The notes: a model not told the origin generated them from the sequence alone. A stretch of DNA of 64,000 bases from JAXLRU01 sp046330935 (GCA_046330935.1 JAXLRU010000002.1:620001-684000), one strand, 5' to 3'. Numbered from the stretch's first letter, positions 25,158 through 34,095 are shown. Translations and numbers: made by a program.

Positions 25158-27622
25158 GACCCGGCGCCGTCCCCGTGCGGCTGCGCCCCGCCCGCCACGT
25201 GGCCCTCGTGGGTGACGTCGCGGGCGGCGAGCAGTACCTGATCGGGGACGGCGCCACCCACCGGGTGAGCGACCCGGCCGCGGCGGCCGCGCTGCGGCTG
25301 CTGGCCCTCGAGGGCGGCGCGACGGCCGAGGACGTCGTCGCGCGAGTGGTCGCGCAGGTCGCCGCCTCGAGTCCCGACGACGTGCGCCTGGCGCTGGACG
25401 CCCTCCTCGAGTGCGGTGCCGTCGTCACCGATCTGGTGGAGGGCGGCCGCGCCCTCCCCACCGAGATCGTCGGCCTGGTCGACGCGATGCGGGCGCACAG
25501 GGGACGCCCGCCGCTCGCCCGGGCCGTCACGGGGGCCGCAACGCGGACCCGTCCGGCCGTGCCGCCACGACCACGGGAGGACGCCGACGGCCCGCCGCAG
25601 GCGTCGGGGTCGTCGCGGTCACGGTCGGTGCGGGTCCGCGTCCATGCGGCCGACGCGCAGCCGTCGATCGAGGTGGGTGCGCTGACGGCCGCGCTGCGCG
25701 GGCAGCTGTCCGCGAACGGGTTCGCCGTGCTCGGTGCACGGGAGGACGCGCACGAGCCGGACGCCGAGGCTCCGGACGCCGAGGGCGCGCCCGACCTCGT
25801 GGTCCTCGCCTGCCGGGACCTCACCGACCCGGCGGTCTGGGCCACGATGCGCGACGTCCACGACCTGGGGAGCGCGGCGCTCGTCGTCGCCCTGGGTGCG
25901 GCGCGCGTGCTGCTCAGCCCGGTGCTGCCGGCCGTGTCGAGACCCGTGCCGAGGCCCGTGCCGATGCCCATGCCGAGGGCCGCGGCGAGGCCCGGCCGGT
26001 CGCCGGACGGCGCCGGCCCGTGCGCCGACTGCCTGCGCCACCACCTGCACCGCGCCACCGCCGCAGGCAGCGGCCGGGTGCGGCGCGCCCCGACCCCGCT
26101 CGCCTCCCCCGCGCTGGTCGCCCCGGTCACGGGCGCCGTGGGGGCGGGGCTGGCGGTGACCCTGATCGTGGGATGGCTGGCGACAGGGGAGCCAGCCATC
26201 CCACGACGGGAGGTCCTGGAGTGGGACGCGCGGGGGCCCCACCTGCGTCGGCACCCCGTGGTCCGCCGCCCGCAGTGCGCCACGTGCGGGGACCCGGCAC
26301 TGGTGACCCGGCAGACCGCCCTCCCCCGGCCGCTCGGCACGGCGTCGCCCGGTCGTCGTCGCGGCGCCGCCGCGTTCCTGCGCGACCTCGACCACCTCCT
26401 CGACCCGATCACCGGGCTGGTGACCGCCGTGGAGGAGACCGCGCGGTGCGGGCCGTTCCACACCGCCCGGGCCACCCACGCCGTCCTGCCCGCCGCCGAC
26501 GGCTGGCACCGCGCCACCGCCCTCGGCAAGGGACTGTCGGCGCAGGGCGCGCTGGCCGGGATCGTCGGCGAGGCGGTCGAACGCTGCTCGGTGGTGTGGC
26601 ACGGCGACGAGACAGCGGTACGCGCGACGGCCGCCGAGCTCGGCGACGTCGCCGTGCCGCCCGCGTCCGTGCACCTGTTCAGCGCCGCTCAGCAGGGGGG
26701 CCGCTCCCCCGTGGCCGGGCACGACCGCGCGGCCGACCCCCTGCCGGCGGACCTGCCGGTGAGCTGGACGCCGGTCTGGCCGCTGGGCGGCGGCGCCGCA
26801 CCCCGCTGGTTGCCGACGGCGTCGCTGCTGCTCGGTCACCCCGAGGCCGCCTGGGCCAGGCCCGACTCCAACGGGTGCGCCGCGGGCGCCACGTGGGCGG
26901 ACGCCGTCCTGTCCGGGGCTGTGGAGCTGGTGGAACGCGACGCCGTGGGCATCTGGTGGTACGCGCGATGTCGCCGTCCCGCCGTCGGGCAGCTGGGCCT
27001 GGAGGCGTCCGCCGTGCTCCGTCGCGTGGCCCGCCACCTGGCCGGGCGCGGGCGCCAGGTGTGGCTGCTCGACCTCACCACCGACGTCGGCGTCCCGGTC
27101 GTCGCCGCCGTCAGCGCCCTCACCGAGGCGGTCCCCCAGGGTGGGCAGGCGGTCTGCTTCGGCTTCGGCGCCCACCTCGACCCCGACGTCGCCGTCGTGC
27201 GGGCGCTCGGCGAGCTGGCCCAGGTGCTCGCCGTCGGGCCCGAAGCCGCCTCGCCCCGGCACCGCATCGCCCAGCCCTCCGCCGAGCACTTCTGGCGCAG
27301 CGCCGCCCTCGCCGATCACCCGTACCTCGTGCCCGACCCGGCGGCGTCCCCGGCTCCCGCGCGGGTGGCGCCCACGGGGGACGCGGCCGCCGACGCCCTC
27401 GCCCTGGCAGCCGCCCTGCGGCGGATCGGCCTCGACGTCCTCGTCGCCGACCTCACCCGCCCCGACCTCGGCGTGCCCGTCGCCCGGGTCGTCGTCCCCG
27501 GCCTGCGGCACTTCTGGCCGCGGTCGGCCCCCGGGCGGCTCTACGACGTCCCGGTGCTGCTGGGGTGGCTGGCCGCCGCCCCGGCTGAGGCCGACCTCAA
27601 CCCCGTCGCGCTGTTCGTGTAG
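25154..27622 (+). CDS. Fused RRE/E1-like/YcaO azoline-forming cyclodehydratase
   Basis: 822 residues. Residues ~10-95 have the PqqD-like RRE pattern (ARHVALVGDVAGGEQYLIG... LDALLECGAVV) that binds leader peptides. Residues ~170-400 look like an Ocin-ThiF/E1-like partner domain, with zinc cysteine pairs CADC (~290) and CATC (~375). Residues ~410-822 are the YcaO domain: GKGLSAQGALAGIVGEAVER and PDSNGCAAGATWADAVLSGA followed by ELVERDAVGIWWY are the ATP-binding signatures. It should convert Ser/Thr/Cys of the adjacent precursor to (ox/thi)azolines. The C-terminus is ADLNPVALFV rather than the Pro-rich end seen in many TOMM YcaO proteins. The GTG start at 25154, overlapping the precursor stop, decides the 5' end. 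Confidence 0.9.
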   Translation: MRPGAVPVRLRPARHVALVGDVAGGEQYLIGDGATHRVSDPAAAAALRLLALEGGATAEDVVARVVAQVAASSPDDVRLALDALLECGAVVTDLVEGGRALPTEIVGLVDAMRAHRGRPPLARAVTGAATRTRPAVPPRPREDADGPPQASGSSRSRSVRVRVHAADAQPSIEVGALTAALRGQLSANGFAVLGAREDAHEPDAEAPDAEGAPDLVVLACRDLTDPAVWATMRDVHDLGSAALVVALGAARVLLSPVLPAVSRPVPRPVPMPMPRAAARPGRSPDGAGPCADCLRHHLHRATAAGSGRVRRAPTPLASPALVAPVTGAVGAGLAVTLIVGWLATGEPAIPRREVLEWDARGPHLRRHPVVRRPQCATCGDPALVTRQTALPRPLGTASPGRRRGAAAFLRDLDHLLDPITGLVTAVEETARCGPFHTARATHAVLPAADGWHRATALGKGLSAQGALAGIVGEAVERCSVVWHGDETAVRATAAELGDVAVPPASVHLFSAAQQGGRSPVAGHDRAADPLPADLPVSWTPVWPLGGGAAPRWLPTASLLLGHPEAAWARPDSNGCAAGATWADAVLSGAVELVERDAVGIWWYARCRRPAVGQLGLEASAVLRRVARHLAGRGRQVWLLDLTTDVGVPVVAAVSALTEAVPQGGQAVCFGFGAHLDPDVAVVRALGELAQVLAVGPEAASPRHRIAQPSAEHFWRSAALADHPYLVPDPAASPAPARVAPTGDAAADALALAAALRRIGLDVLVADLTRPDLGVPVARVVVPGLRHFWPRSAPGRLYDVPVLLGWLAAAPAEADLNPVALFV

Positions 27623-27766
27623 CCGCGCCTCGACCGGGCCGTGGCCTTCGTCTCGGGTGGCGGTGCATGACGGGCGGGTCGGCAACGATTTACAGTCCTC
27701 GAGCACCGGAAAGGGACGGCAGGTCGCGACGTGCGTCGCGGCAGCCCCCGAGGCGAGGAGGACGAC

Positions 27767-29047
27767 GTGCGCGCGGTCCCCGCGGCAACCGCCGCCCCCG
27801 CCGTGGCGGCCCCGCGGGAGGGCTCGCCCGACGCCGCCGGCGAGGACCCCGACGGCGGGTTCCGCACCGGGCGGGGTCGCGTCCTCCTGCGGATCGTCGA
27901 CCTCGCCGCCGTGGCGCTGGGCACCGGGCCGTTCCTCAGCCTCACGAGCCAGGACACGCCCGGCTGGCAACTGGCGGTGGCGGGCGCGGCGACCGTCGTC
28001 ATCGTCGGGCTCACGGTGCAGCACCAGCGGCTGCGGCTGCGCCGTGGCCGGTCGTGGCCGCCCGCGCTCACCCTCACCGTCCTCGCCGCCGTCGTGTACG
28101 GGCTCATCCCCGTGCTCGGCGAGGTGTGGTCGATCACCCCCGCCTACCTGCTCACCGGCCTCCTGTGCGCGCTGCGGTGGCGGCGGGCCTGGCCCTGGGC
28201 TGTGCTCGTCGCCCTCGCCGAGGTGCCGCTGTCGCTGTCCTTCGGCGTCGGGATCGGTCAGGGCCTGTTCCGGCTCGTGCAGATCTGCCTCACCGCGGCC
28301 GTCCTCTACGGCCTCGCGCGGGCCGTCGCCATGGCCGAGGAGCTGTCTCGGGCGCGGCTGGAGCTGGCCGAGCTCGCCGTCGTCCGCGAGCGCCTGCGGG
28401 TGGCCCGCGACCTGCACGACTCCCTCGGCCAGTCGTTGACGGCGATCGGCCTTCAGGCCGAGCTGGCGCAGCGCTGGGCCGCCAAGGGCGACTCCGCGCG
28501 GGTCTCCGACCACCTGTCCCACCTGCTGGAGCTGACCCAGAGCACCGGCGCCGAGATGCGCGGGCTCGTCAGCAACTACCGCCGGCTCACCTTCGCCGGC
28601 GAGGTCAAGGCGGCTGCGGCGCTGCTCGCCGGCCGTGACGTCACCCCCCGGCTCGACCTGCTCGTCGAGGGCCCCTTCACCGACGAGGCGGAGCAGGTGC
28701 TGGCGTGGAGCCTGCGCGAGGCCGTGACGAACATGGTGCGTCACTCCGACGTGCGGCAGTGCCGGATCGCGGTGCTGCGCGACGACGACGGCGTGGCGCT
28801 CGTCGTCGGCAACGACGGCGCGCGCACGCCCACCCGCCCCTCGCGCGACGGCGGGAACGGGCTGCTGGGGATCGCCGACCGAGCCCTGTCGCTGGGCGGG
28901 TGGTCGCAGTCGCGCCTCGGCGCCGACGGCTGGTTCGAGCTGACCGTGCACCTGCCCGCCGACGCCCTCGCGCCGCTGCCCCTCGACGGGGCCGAGAAGG
29001 CCGACGGGGCCGAGAAGGCCGCCCTCGGCGCCGAGGAGGTGGCGTGA
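27767..29047 (+). CDS. NarL-type sensor histidine kinase (DesK-like)
   Basis: 426 residues from GTG preceded by GAGGAGGACGAC; an upstream in-frame GTG at 27731 lacks a ribosome site. About six membrane helices (residues ~40-190) are followed by a HisKA_3 box RVARDLHDSLGQSLTAIGL with phospho-acceptor His at ~217. A HATPase with REAVTNMVRHS (N box) and NGLLGIADR (G box) comes next. The tail repeats GAEKAD. The stop overlaps the response regulator GTG. The pair follows the RiPP genes after 144 bp on the same strand, so it may sense envelope stress or control the locus; that link is inferred. Confidence 0.93.
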   Translation: MRAVPAATAAPAVAAPREGSPDAAGEDPDGGFRTGRGRVLLRIVDLAAVALGTGPFLSLTSQDTPGWQLAVAGAATVVIVGLTVQHQRLRLRRGRSWPPALTLTVLAAVVYGLIPVLGEVWSITPAYLLTGLLCALRWRRAWPWAVLVALAEVPLSLSFGVGIGQGLFRLVQICLTAAVLYGLARAVAMAEELSRARLELAELAVVRERLRVARDLHDSLGQSLTAIGLQAELAQRWAAKGDSARVSDHLSHLLELTQSTGAEMRGLVSNYRRLTFAGEVKAAAALLAGRDVTPRLDLLVEGPFTDEAEQVLAWSLREAVTNMVRHSDVRQCRIAVLRDDDGVALVVGNDGARTPTRPSRDGGNGLLGIADRALSLGGWSQSRLGADGWFELTVHLPADALAPLPLDGAEKADGAEKAALGAEEVA

Positions 29048-29655
29048 GCCCGGTCCGGGTGCTCCTGGCGGAGGACATGGAGGTGATCCGGTCCGCGCTC
29101 GTGGCGCTGCTGGAGCTCGAGGACGACCTGGAGGTCGTGGCGTCGGTGGCGCGGGGCGACGAGGTGATGGCGGCGCTGCGCGAGCACGTCCCCGACGTCG
29201 CCGTCCTCGACCTCGACATGCCCGGCGCGAACGGCGTCGAGCTCGCCGAGGCCGTCGCGGCCGCGGGCCTGCCCACCCGGGTGATCATCCTGACGGCGCT
29301 GGGCCGGCCGGCGCTGATCCGCGCCGCGATGGAGGCGGGCGCGGCGGGGTTCGTGCTGAAGACCGCGCCCGCGTCGACCCTGGTGGAGGGCATCCGCAGG
29401 GTCGCGGCCGGGGGCCAGGTGCTGCACCCCGAGCTGGCCACGGCCGCGCTGCGCCTGGGACGCAGCCCGTTGACCCCGCGCGAGACGGCCGTCCTCGACC
29501 TCGTGGGGGCGGGGTGTTCCAACCGCGAGGCTGCCGAGCGGCTGTTCCTCACCGAGGGCACGGTGCGCAACTACCTGACGGCGGTCGTCGACAAGCTGGG
29601 CGCCCGCAGCCGGATCGACGCCGTCCGGATCGCGCAGGACAACGGCTGGATCTGA
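29044..29655 (+). CDS. LuxR/NarL family response regulator
   Basis: 203 residues. The receiver domain begins SPVRVLLAEDMEVIRSALV, with phospho-acceptor Asp in DVAVLDLDMPG, Thr in VIILTALG and Lys in GFVLKTAP. The C-terminal LuxR helix-turn-helix is SPLTPRETAVLDLVGAGCSN and following, then EGTVRNYLTAVVDKLGARSR. GTG overlaps the kinase stop (GTGA), giving an obligate two-component pair of the DesK/DesR kind. Targets unknown; the RiPP promoter upstream of 24243 is a reasonable candidate. Confidence 0.95.
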   Translation: MSPVRVLLAEDMEVIRSALVALLELEDDLEVVASVARGDEVMAALREHVPDVAVLDLDMPGANGVELAEAVAAAGLPTRVIILTALGRPALIRAAMEAGAAGFVLKTAPASTLVEGIRRVAAGGQVLHPELATAALRLGRSPLTPRETAVLDLVGAGCSNREAAERLFLTEGTVRNYLTAVVDKLGARSRIDAVRIAQDNGWI

Positions 29656-29662
29656 CCCCCGA

Positions 29663-31192
29663 CTACAGCGCCTTGACCGCGCCGAGCACCTTGGTGAGGG
29701 AGTCCTTGGCGTCGCCGAACAGCAGCGACGTCTTGGGGTCGTAGAGCAGCTCGTTCTCGATCCCGGCGAACCCGGGCCGCATCGACCGCTTGAGGAAGAT
29801 GACCTGCTGGGCATCGGCGACCTCGAGGATCGGCATGCCGTAGATCGGCGCGCTGGGGGTGGTCTTGGCGGCCGGGTTCACGACGTCGTTCGCGCCGACG
29901 ACGAGCACGACGTCGGTCGTCTTGAACTCGGGGTTGACCTCGTCCATCTCCTTGAGCGCCTCGTAGGGCACATTCGCCTCGGCCAGGAGCACGTTCATGT
30001 GCCCCGGCATGCGGCCTGCGACGGGGTGGATGCCGTAGGCGACGTCGATGCCCTTGGCCTCCAGCACCTCGGCGAGCTCGCGGATCGTGTGCTGCGCCTG
30101 GGCGACGGCGAGGCCGTACCCGGGGACGACGACGACCTTCTGCGCGTAGCCGAGGAGGATCGCGACGTCGTCGGGCTGCACCGACTTCACCGGCCGGTCG
30201 CTGACGGCGGTCGAGCCGACGGTGGAGCCGCCCTTGAGGGCGCCGAACATGACGCCGGCCACGGAGCGTCCCATGGCCGAGGCCATGGCGCGGGTGAGGA
30301 TCGTGCCGCTGGCGCCTACGAGGGTGCCCGCGACGAGCAGCAGCGTGTTGTGCAGGACGAACCCGCCCGCGGCCACGGTGAGGCCGGTGAACGCGTTGAG
30401 CAGCGAGATGACGATGGGGACGTCGGCGCCGCCGACGGGCAGCACGAGCATGACGCCGAGCGCGAGGCCCACGAGCAGGAGCAGCAGGCCCAGCCACAGC
30501 CGACCGGTGAGGAACACGGCGACGGCGAGGACGAGCGACAGCGCCAGGCCGCCGATCAGCAGCTCGCGGGCGTTGCGGACGACGACGGGGCGGGTCGTCA
30601 TCAGCTCCTGCAGCTTGAGGAACGTGATCACAGACCCGGCGAACGACACCGCGCCGACGAGCACGGTGAACGCGATGGCGGCGGTGTTGCCCGGGGACGC
30701 CGCGGCGGCGGCCTCGACGGCCCGACCGTTGGCGCCGTCGGCGACGATCGCCTTGACGAACTCCGCGATGCCCTTGTCGACGTTGTCGCCGTAGAGGAAG
30801 AACCCGTTGTTGCCGAAGATCCACAGGTCGCGGCGGCCGGACTGCCACCACGAGATGTCGGTGAGTTCGAGCATCGCCACGAGCGCTGCGGCGCCGCCGC
30901 CGACGCCGTTGAACAGCGCCACGAGCTGCGGCATCTGGGTCATCTGCACCCGGTAGGCGGCGGGCACGGCGACGGCGGCACCGACGACGATCGCGATCAG
31001 GATCAGCGGCAGGTGGTCGAGGTCCTCGGACAGCAGCGCCGTGAGCAGGGCGATCGCCGCGCCCGCGGCGCCGATCTGGTTGCCGCGGCGGGCGGTGCGG
31101 GGACTCGAGAGTCCCTTGAGCGCGAGGATGAAGCAGATCGCGGCGACGAGGTAGAAGACCTCGACCAGCGACGCGTTGTCGATCAGGCTCAC
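29663..31192 (-). CDS. pntB: NAD(P) transhydrogenase subunit beta
   Basis: 509 residues. The N-terminal two-thirds carry eight to nine membrane helices. The C-terminal NADP(H) domain has VVVPGYGLAVAQAQH and GIHPVAGRMPGHMNVLLAEA, the family signatures, plus VVLVVGANDVVNPAAKT. With PntA it couples hydride transfer between NADH and NADP+ to proton movement, supplying NADPH. GTG start overlaps the stop of the small alpha-2 subunit gene (GTGA). Last gene of the three-gene leftward operon; it converges on the response regulator with only 7 bp between stops. Confidence 0.97.
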   Translation of the reverse strand: MSLIDNASLVEVFYLVAAICFILALKGLSSPRTARRGNQIGAAGAAIALLTALLSEDLDHLPLILIAIVVGAAVAVPAAYRVQMTQMPQLVALFNGVGGGAAALVAMLELTDISWWQSGRRDLWIFGNNGFFLYGDNVDKGIAEFVKAIVADGANGRAVEAAAAASPGNTAAIAFTVLVGAVSFAGSVITFLKLQELMTTRPVVVRNARELLIGGLALSLVLAVAVFLTGRLWLGLLLLLVGLALGVMLVLPVGGADVPIVISLLNAFTGLTVAAGGFVLHNTLLLVAGTLVGASGTILTRAMASAMGRSVAGVMFGALKGGSTVGSTAVSDRPVKSVQPDDVAILLGYAQKVVVVPGYGLAVAQAQHTIRELAEVLEAKGIDVAYGIHPVAGRMPGHMNVLLAEANVPYEALKEMDEVNPEFKTTDVVLVVGANDVVNPAAKTTPSAPIYGMPILEVADAQQVIFLKRSMRPGFAGIENELLYDPKTSLLFGDAKDSLTKVLGAVKAL

Positions 31193-31497
31193 CGGGGGCC
31201 TCCGCCCTGACCCTGCCGCGGCGAGCGGCCCTTGAACATCTCCAGCATCCGGTCGGTGACGACGAACCCGCCGACCAGGTTGACCGTGGCGAGCACGATC
31301 GCGAACAGCGCGACGACGAGCGCGAGGGTGCTGTGCGCGCGCCCGGCCACCACGACGGCGCCGACGAGGATGATCCCGTGGATGGCGTTGGCGCCGGACA
31401 TCAGCGGCGTGTGCAGCGTCGAGGACACCTTCGAGACGACCTCGAAGCCCACGAACACCGCGAGCACGAAGATCACCAGCAGGGCGGTGGACGTCAT
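31189..31497 (-). CDS. pntAB: NAD(P) transhydrogenase alpha subunit, membrane part
   Basis: 102 residues with three membrane helices (TALLVIFVLAVFVGFEVVSK; MSGANAIHGIILVGAVVVAG; STLALVVALFAIVLATVNLV) and the conserved HTPLMSGANAIHGI. The sequence ends GGFVVTDRMLEMFKGR. This is the separate alpha-2 (PntAB) subunit of the three-subunit transhydrogenase type. It is coupled on both sides by 4-bp overlaps (ATGA upstream, GTGA downstream). Confidence 0.96.
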   Translation of the reverse strand: MTSTALLVIFVLAVFVGFEVVSKVSSTLHTPLMSGANAIHGIILVGAVVVAGRAHSTLALVVALFAIVLATVNLVGGFVVTDRMLEMFKGRSPRQGQGGGPR

Positions 31498-32897
31498 CGG
31501 GCCTGTCCCTCCTCGGGGGCGTCGAGGCGCTCGTCGCGCCCGACGTCGAACGCGGGGCCGTCGTCGTCCTCGGCCGGCGCCATCACCTGCGTCAGCGCCT
31601 CGGATGCGGGGGCTGCGTCGGCGATGACGACGGGTTCGGCCGTGGCCTCGATGACGTCGGTGGGCGCCTCGGAGGCGGGCACGCCGGCGGCCGGGTCGAC
31701 GACGGTCGTGGTGGGCTCGGCAGGCTCGGTCACGGGTACGGCGACGCCGCTGAGCAGCCCGGCCTCGGCGAGCGCCTGGGCGGTGGGCCCGTGCACGACC
31801 TGACCGCCGTGGGTCAGGCACGCTCCGGCGACCACCTCGTCGTCGAAGTCGGGCGCGACGACGCCGTCCTTGGTCATCAGCATCAGCAGGTTCGCGACGT
31901 TCTTCGCGTACAGGCGTGAGGCGTCGACGGGCAGGGTGCTCGCGGCGTCCTTCATGCCGACGAGCATCACGGTGCCGCCGCCGGGAAGCGCGACCTCGAC
32001 GTCCTGCCCGGGCAGCGACCCGGCGACGTTGCCGCCGGACTCGGCGGCGAGGTCGACGATCACGGAGCCGGGCTTCATGCCGGCGAGCATTTCGTCGGTG
32101 ACCAGCAGCGGCGCGCGGCGCCCCGGCACGGAGGCGGTGGTGACGACGACGTCGGCGGCGGCGACGGACGGGGCGAGCGCGGCCTGCTGGCGGGCGGCGC
32201 GGTCGGCGCCCATCTCGCGGGCGTACCCGCCGGCGCCCTCGAGCGCGTCGAGGCCGAGGTCGACGAACGTGGCGCCCATGGAGCGCACCTCGTCGGCGCT
32301 GGCGGCGCGCACGTCGTAGGCGGAGACGACGGCGCCGAGCCGCTTCGCGGTCGCGATGGCCTGCAGGCCCGCGACCCCGGCGCCGAGCACGAGCACCTTC
32401 GCGGGCGGCACCGTGCCGGCGGCGGTCATGAACAGGGGGAAGAACCGGGGCAGCCGCATCGCGGCCTCGAGCACGCACCGGTACCCGGCGACGAGCGCCT
32501 GCGACGTCAGCGCGTCCATCGACTGGGCGCGGCTGATCCGCGGCACGAGCTCCATCGCGAACGACGTGATGCCCGCCTCGGCGAGCGCCACGACGGTGGC
32601 CTGCTCGGTGGCGGGGCTGGCGAGGCCGATGGTGATCGACCCCGGGCGCAGCTTCGTGGCGACCTTGGGGTGCAGGGGGCGCACGTGGAGCAGGACGTCG
32701 ACCTCGCCGGCGTCGATGCTCGTGACCACCTCCGCCCCGGCGGCGGCGTAGTCCTCGTCGGTGGCGAGCGCGTGGCGCCCGGCCCCGGTCTGGACGGCGA
32801 TCTGGAGCCCGGCGCGCACGAGCGGGGCGATCGCGTCGGGGACGAGGGCGACCCTGCGCTCACCCGGCAGCGACTCTGCGGGAACGGCGACCTTCAC
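31494..32897 (-). CDS. pntAA: NAD(P) transhydrogenase alpha subunit, NAD-binding part
   Basis: 467 residues. Alanine-dehydrogenase-like start KVAVPAESLPGERRVALVPD; NAD(H) Rossmann loop KVLVLGAGVAGLQAIATAKR; RQQAAL loop and VSAYDVRAAS are all typical. The soluble subunit of this type usually ends at about 370-390 residues. This one carries ~80 extra, disordered acidic Ala/Pro/Thr-rich residues (from about VTEPAEPTTTVVDP to the end). First gene of the operon; the GTG at 32897 places the conserved N-terminus exactly. Confidence 0.96.
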   Translation of the reverse strand: MKVAVPAESLPGERRVALVPDAIAPLVRAGLQIAVQTGAGRHALATDEDYAAAGAEVVTSIDAGEVDVLLHVRPLHPKVATKLRPGSITIGLASPATEQATVVALAEAGITSFAMELVPRISRAQSMDALTSQALVAGYRCVLEAAMRLPRFFPLFMTAAGTVPPAKVLVLGAGVAGLQAIATAKRLGAVVSAYDVRAASADEVRSMGATFVDLGLDALEGAGGYAREMGADRAARQQAALAPSVAAADVVVTTASVPGRRAPLLVTDEMLAGMKPGSVIVDLAAESGGNVAGSLPGQDVEVALPGGGTVMLVGMKDAASTLPVDASRLYAKNVANLLMLMTKDGVVAPDFDDEVVAGACLTHGGQVVHGPTAQALAEAGLLSGVAVPVTEPAEPTTTVVDPAAGVPASEAPTDVIEATAEPVVIADAAPASEALTQVMAPAEDDDGPAFDVGRDERLDAPEEGQAR

Positions 32898-33540
32898 GGA
32901 GGGAAACCTATCCGTACCGAACCCCTGTTCGGGGGACCGTCGTCCCCCGGGGTGCGGGTCGCGGCTCGGTAGCCGTGTCCCTGGCGCTCGGCGAGGTTGG
33001 TGCGGCTCATGCCGAGCCGCTGCCGTTCGCCGCCTGGACGCGGACCCCTGTCGACACCTTCCACGATTGGGAACGTCGAGCGACGCTGACGCGAGCTCGG
33101 CCAGGACGTCGCGCCGCGGGTCGCCGGCGCCTCGTCGACGATCTCGCCCTCATCGAGCGACCTACGCCTCGCTGTGATGCCGACGGTCGTCAGGGTGGGC
33201 TGACCCAAGGACTGCGGAGCATATTCCGCCGAGAATCCCCCAGCTCCGTCCTGCTCGGTCCTGTCCCGACTCCCCCAGCCCGGCTCACCCCCTAGACCCG
33301 CTCGCTCTGGCTGCTGCTGCCGGCCTGCTCGACCCGGCTAGGACGCCCTCAGTCCTCGGCAAGTTCGCACCGTGCGCGGGTTTCCTCCAGCTGCTCGCCG
33401 GGCACGGGCTGATCGAGGTCGACGAAGCCGCGCATTGGTGACGGACCGACTCGAGCACGTCGACGAGCGCCGACGTCGGGCGACGCGGCCGCGAGTTGGG
33501 GCAGGACGTCGCGGCGCGGGTGGCCGTCGAGCAGGCCGGG
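32898..33540. other. Gap of about 640 bp without a recognisable gene
   Basis: Open frames here have no family resemblance. Two stretches resemble each other: around 33094-33130 and 33490-33530 both read like CAGGACGTCGCG followed by CGCGGGT. The second runs into the catalase-peroxidase remnant. The region looks like decayed coding sequence at the edge of an accessory segment. Confidence 0.4.
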
Positions 33541-33682
33541 CCCCGGGTCTATGGGCCGAACTCCGTCCCGCGGGCCGTCGCCGAGGTCTACGCCGCCGAC
33601 GATGCCCACGATACGTTTCGTGCGCAACTTAGTCGCTGCCTGGAACAAGGTGATGATGTTGGACCAGTTCGAGGTTCCGTGA
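33541..33682 (+). pseudogene. katG: 3'-terminal remnant of catalase-peroxidase, frameshifted
   Basis: In one frame the sequence reads RVYGPNSVPRAVAEVYAADD, matching the KatG C-terminal stretch D-L-V-F-G-S-N-S-x-L-R-A-L-A-E-V-Y-A-x-D-D. After one extra base near 33619 the next frame continues FVRNLVAAWNKVMMLDQFEV and P-stop, matching F-V-x-D-F-V-A-A-W-x-K-V-M-N-L-D-R-F-D. Only ~46 C-terminal residues of a ~740-residue enzyme remain, so this is a relic. It marks a past deletion or replacement next to the RHS locus. Confidence 0.8.
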
Positions 33683-33771
33683 GGGCCGCCTGACGACTTC
33701 GGGCTGGGGGTGGCGGCCTGACCGCGACGAACCCCCATCGCCGGAAGCATTCCGACGCCCAGGCGGTGCCG

Positions 33772-34095
33772 TCAGTGACGGCCCTCCCCGGTGGCAGGGC
33801 CAGCGTCAGGTGCCTCCGCCTTCTTGGCGTCGGCGACACGCGCGGGGTCAGTGCGCATCTGCGCGCTTTTTGCATGGGCAACCCTGACAACCCAGCGGAC
33901 AAGGATCAGTGTCGGCTGCACGAGGAGACAGCCTAGGCCCACTTTCGTCGGCCCCTCGAGTTGCGACTGGTACGGCTCTGGAATGCCCAGCCCGAGGACG
34001 ATGAAACACCACACGAGTAGGAGGAGGAAGAGCACCCACTCCCACCGCCGCACCCTGAGCGGGCGCGCGTTCCACCCCCGAGTCTCAGAGGCCAT
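33772..34095 (-). CDS. Two-TM protein, candidate immunity for the RHS toxin
   Basis: 107 residues from ATG (MASETRGWNARPLRVRRWEW). There are two membrane helices (WVLFLLLLVWCFIVLGLGI and about VGLGCLLVQPTLILVRWVV), then a charged tail. Its start lies inside the last 11 bp of the RHS gene, the position where polymorphic-toxin immunity genes sit. A membrane immunity protein would suit the Gly-rich hydrophobic toxin tip. No sequence family recognised; the role is inferred from position and topology. Confidence 0.6.
   Translation of the reverse strand: MASETRGWNARPLRVRRWEWVLFLLLLVWCFIVLGLGIPEPYQSQLEGPTKVGLGCLLVQPTLILVRWVVRVAHAKSAQMRTDPARVADAKKAEAPDAGPATGEGRH

Noticed and set aside
25619..28951. 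1110-codon minus-strand frame
   Set aside because: Fully antisense to the YcaO fusion and histidine kinase.
32894..33208. 104-codon minus-strand frame near pntAA
   Set aside because: No ribosome site and no protein-like periodicity; looks like decayed sequence.
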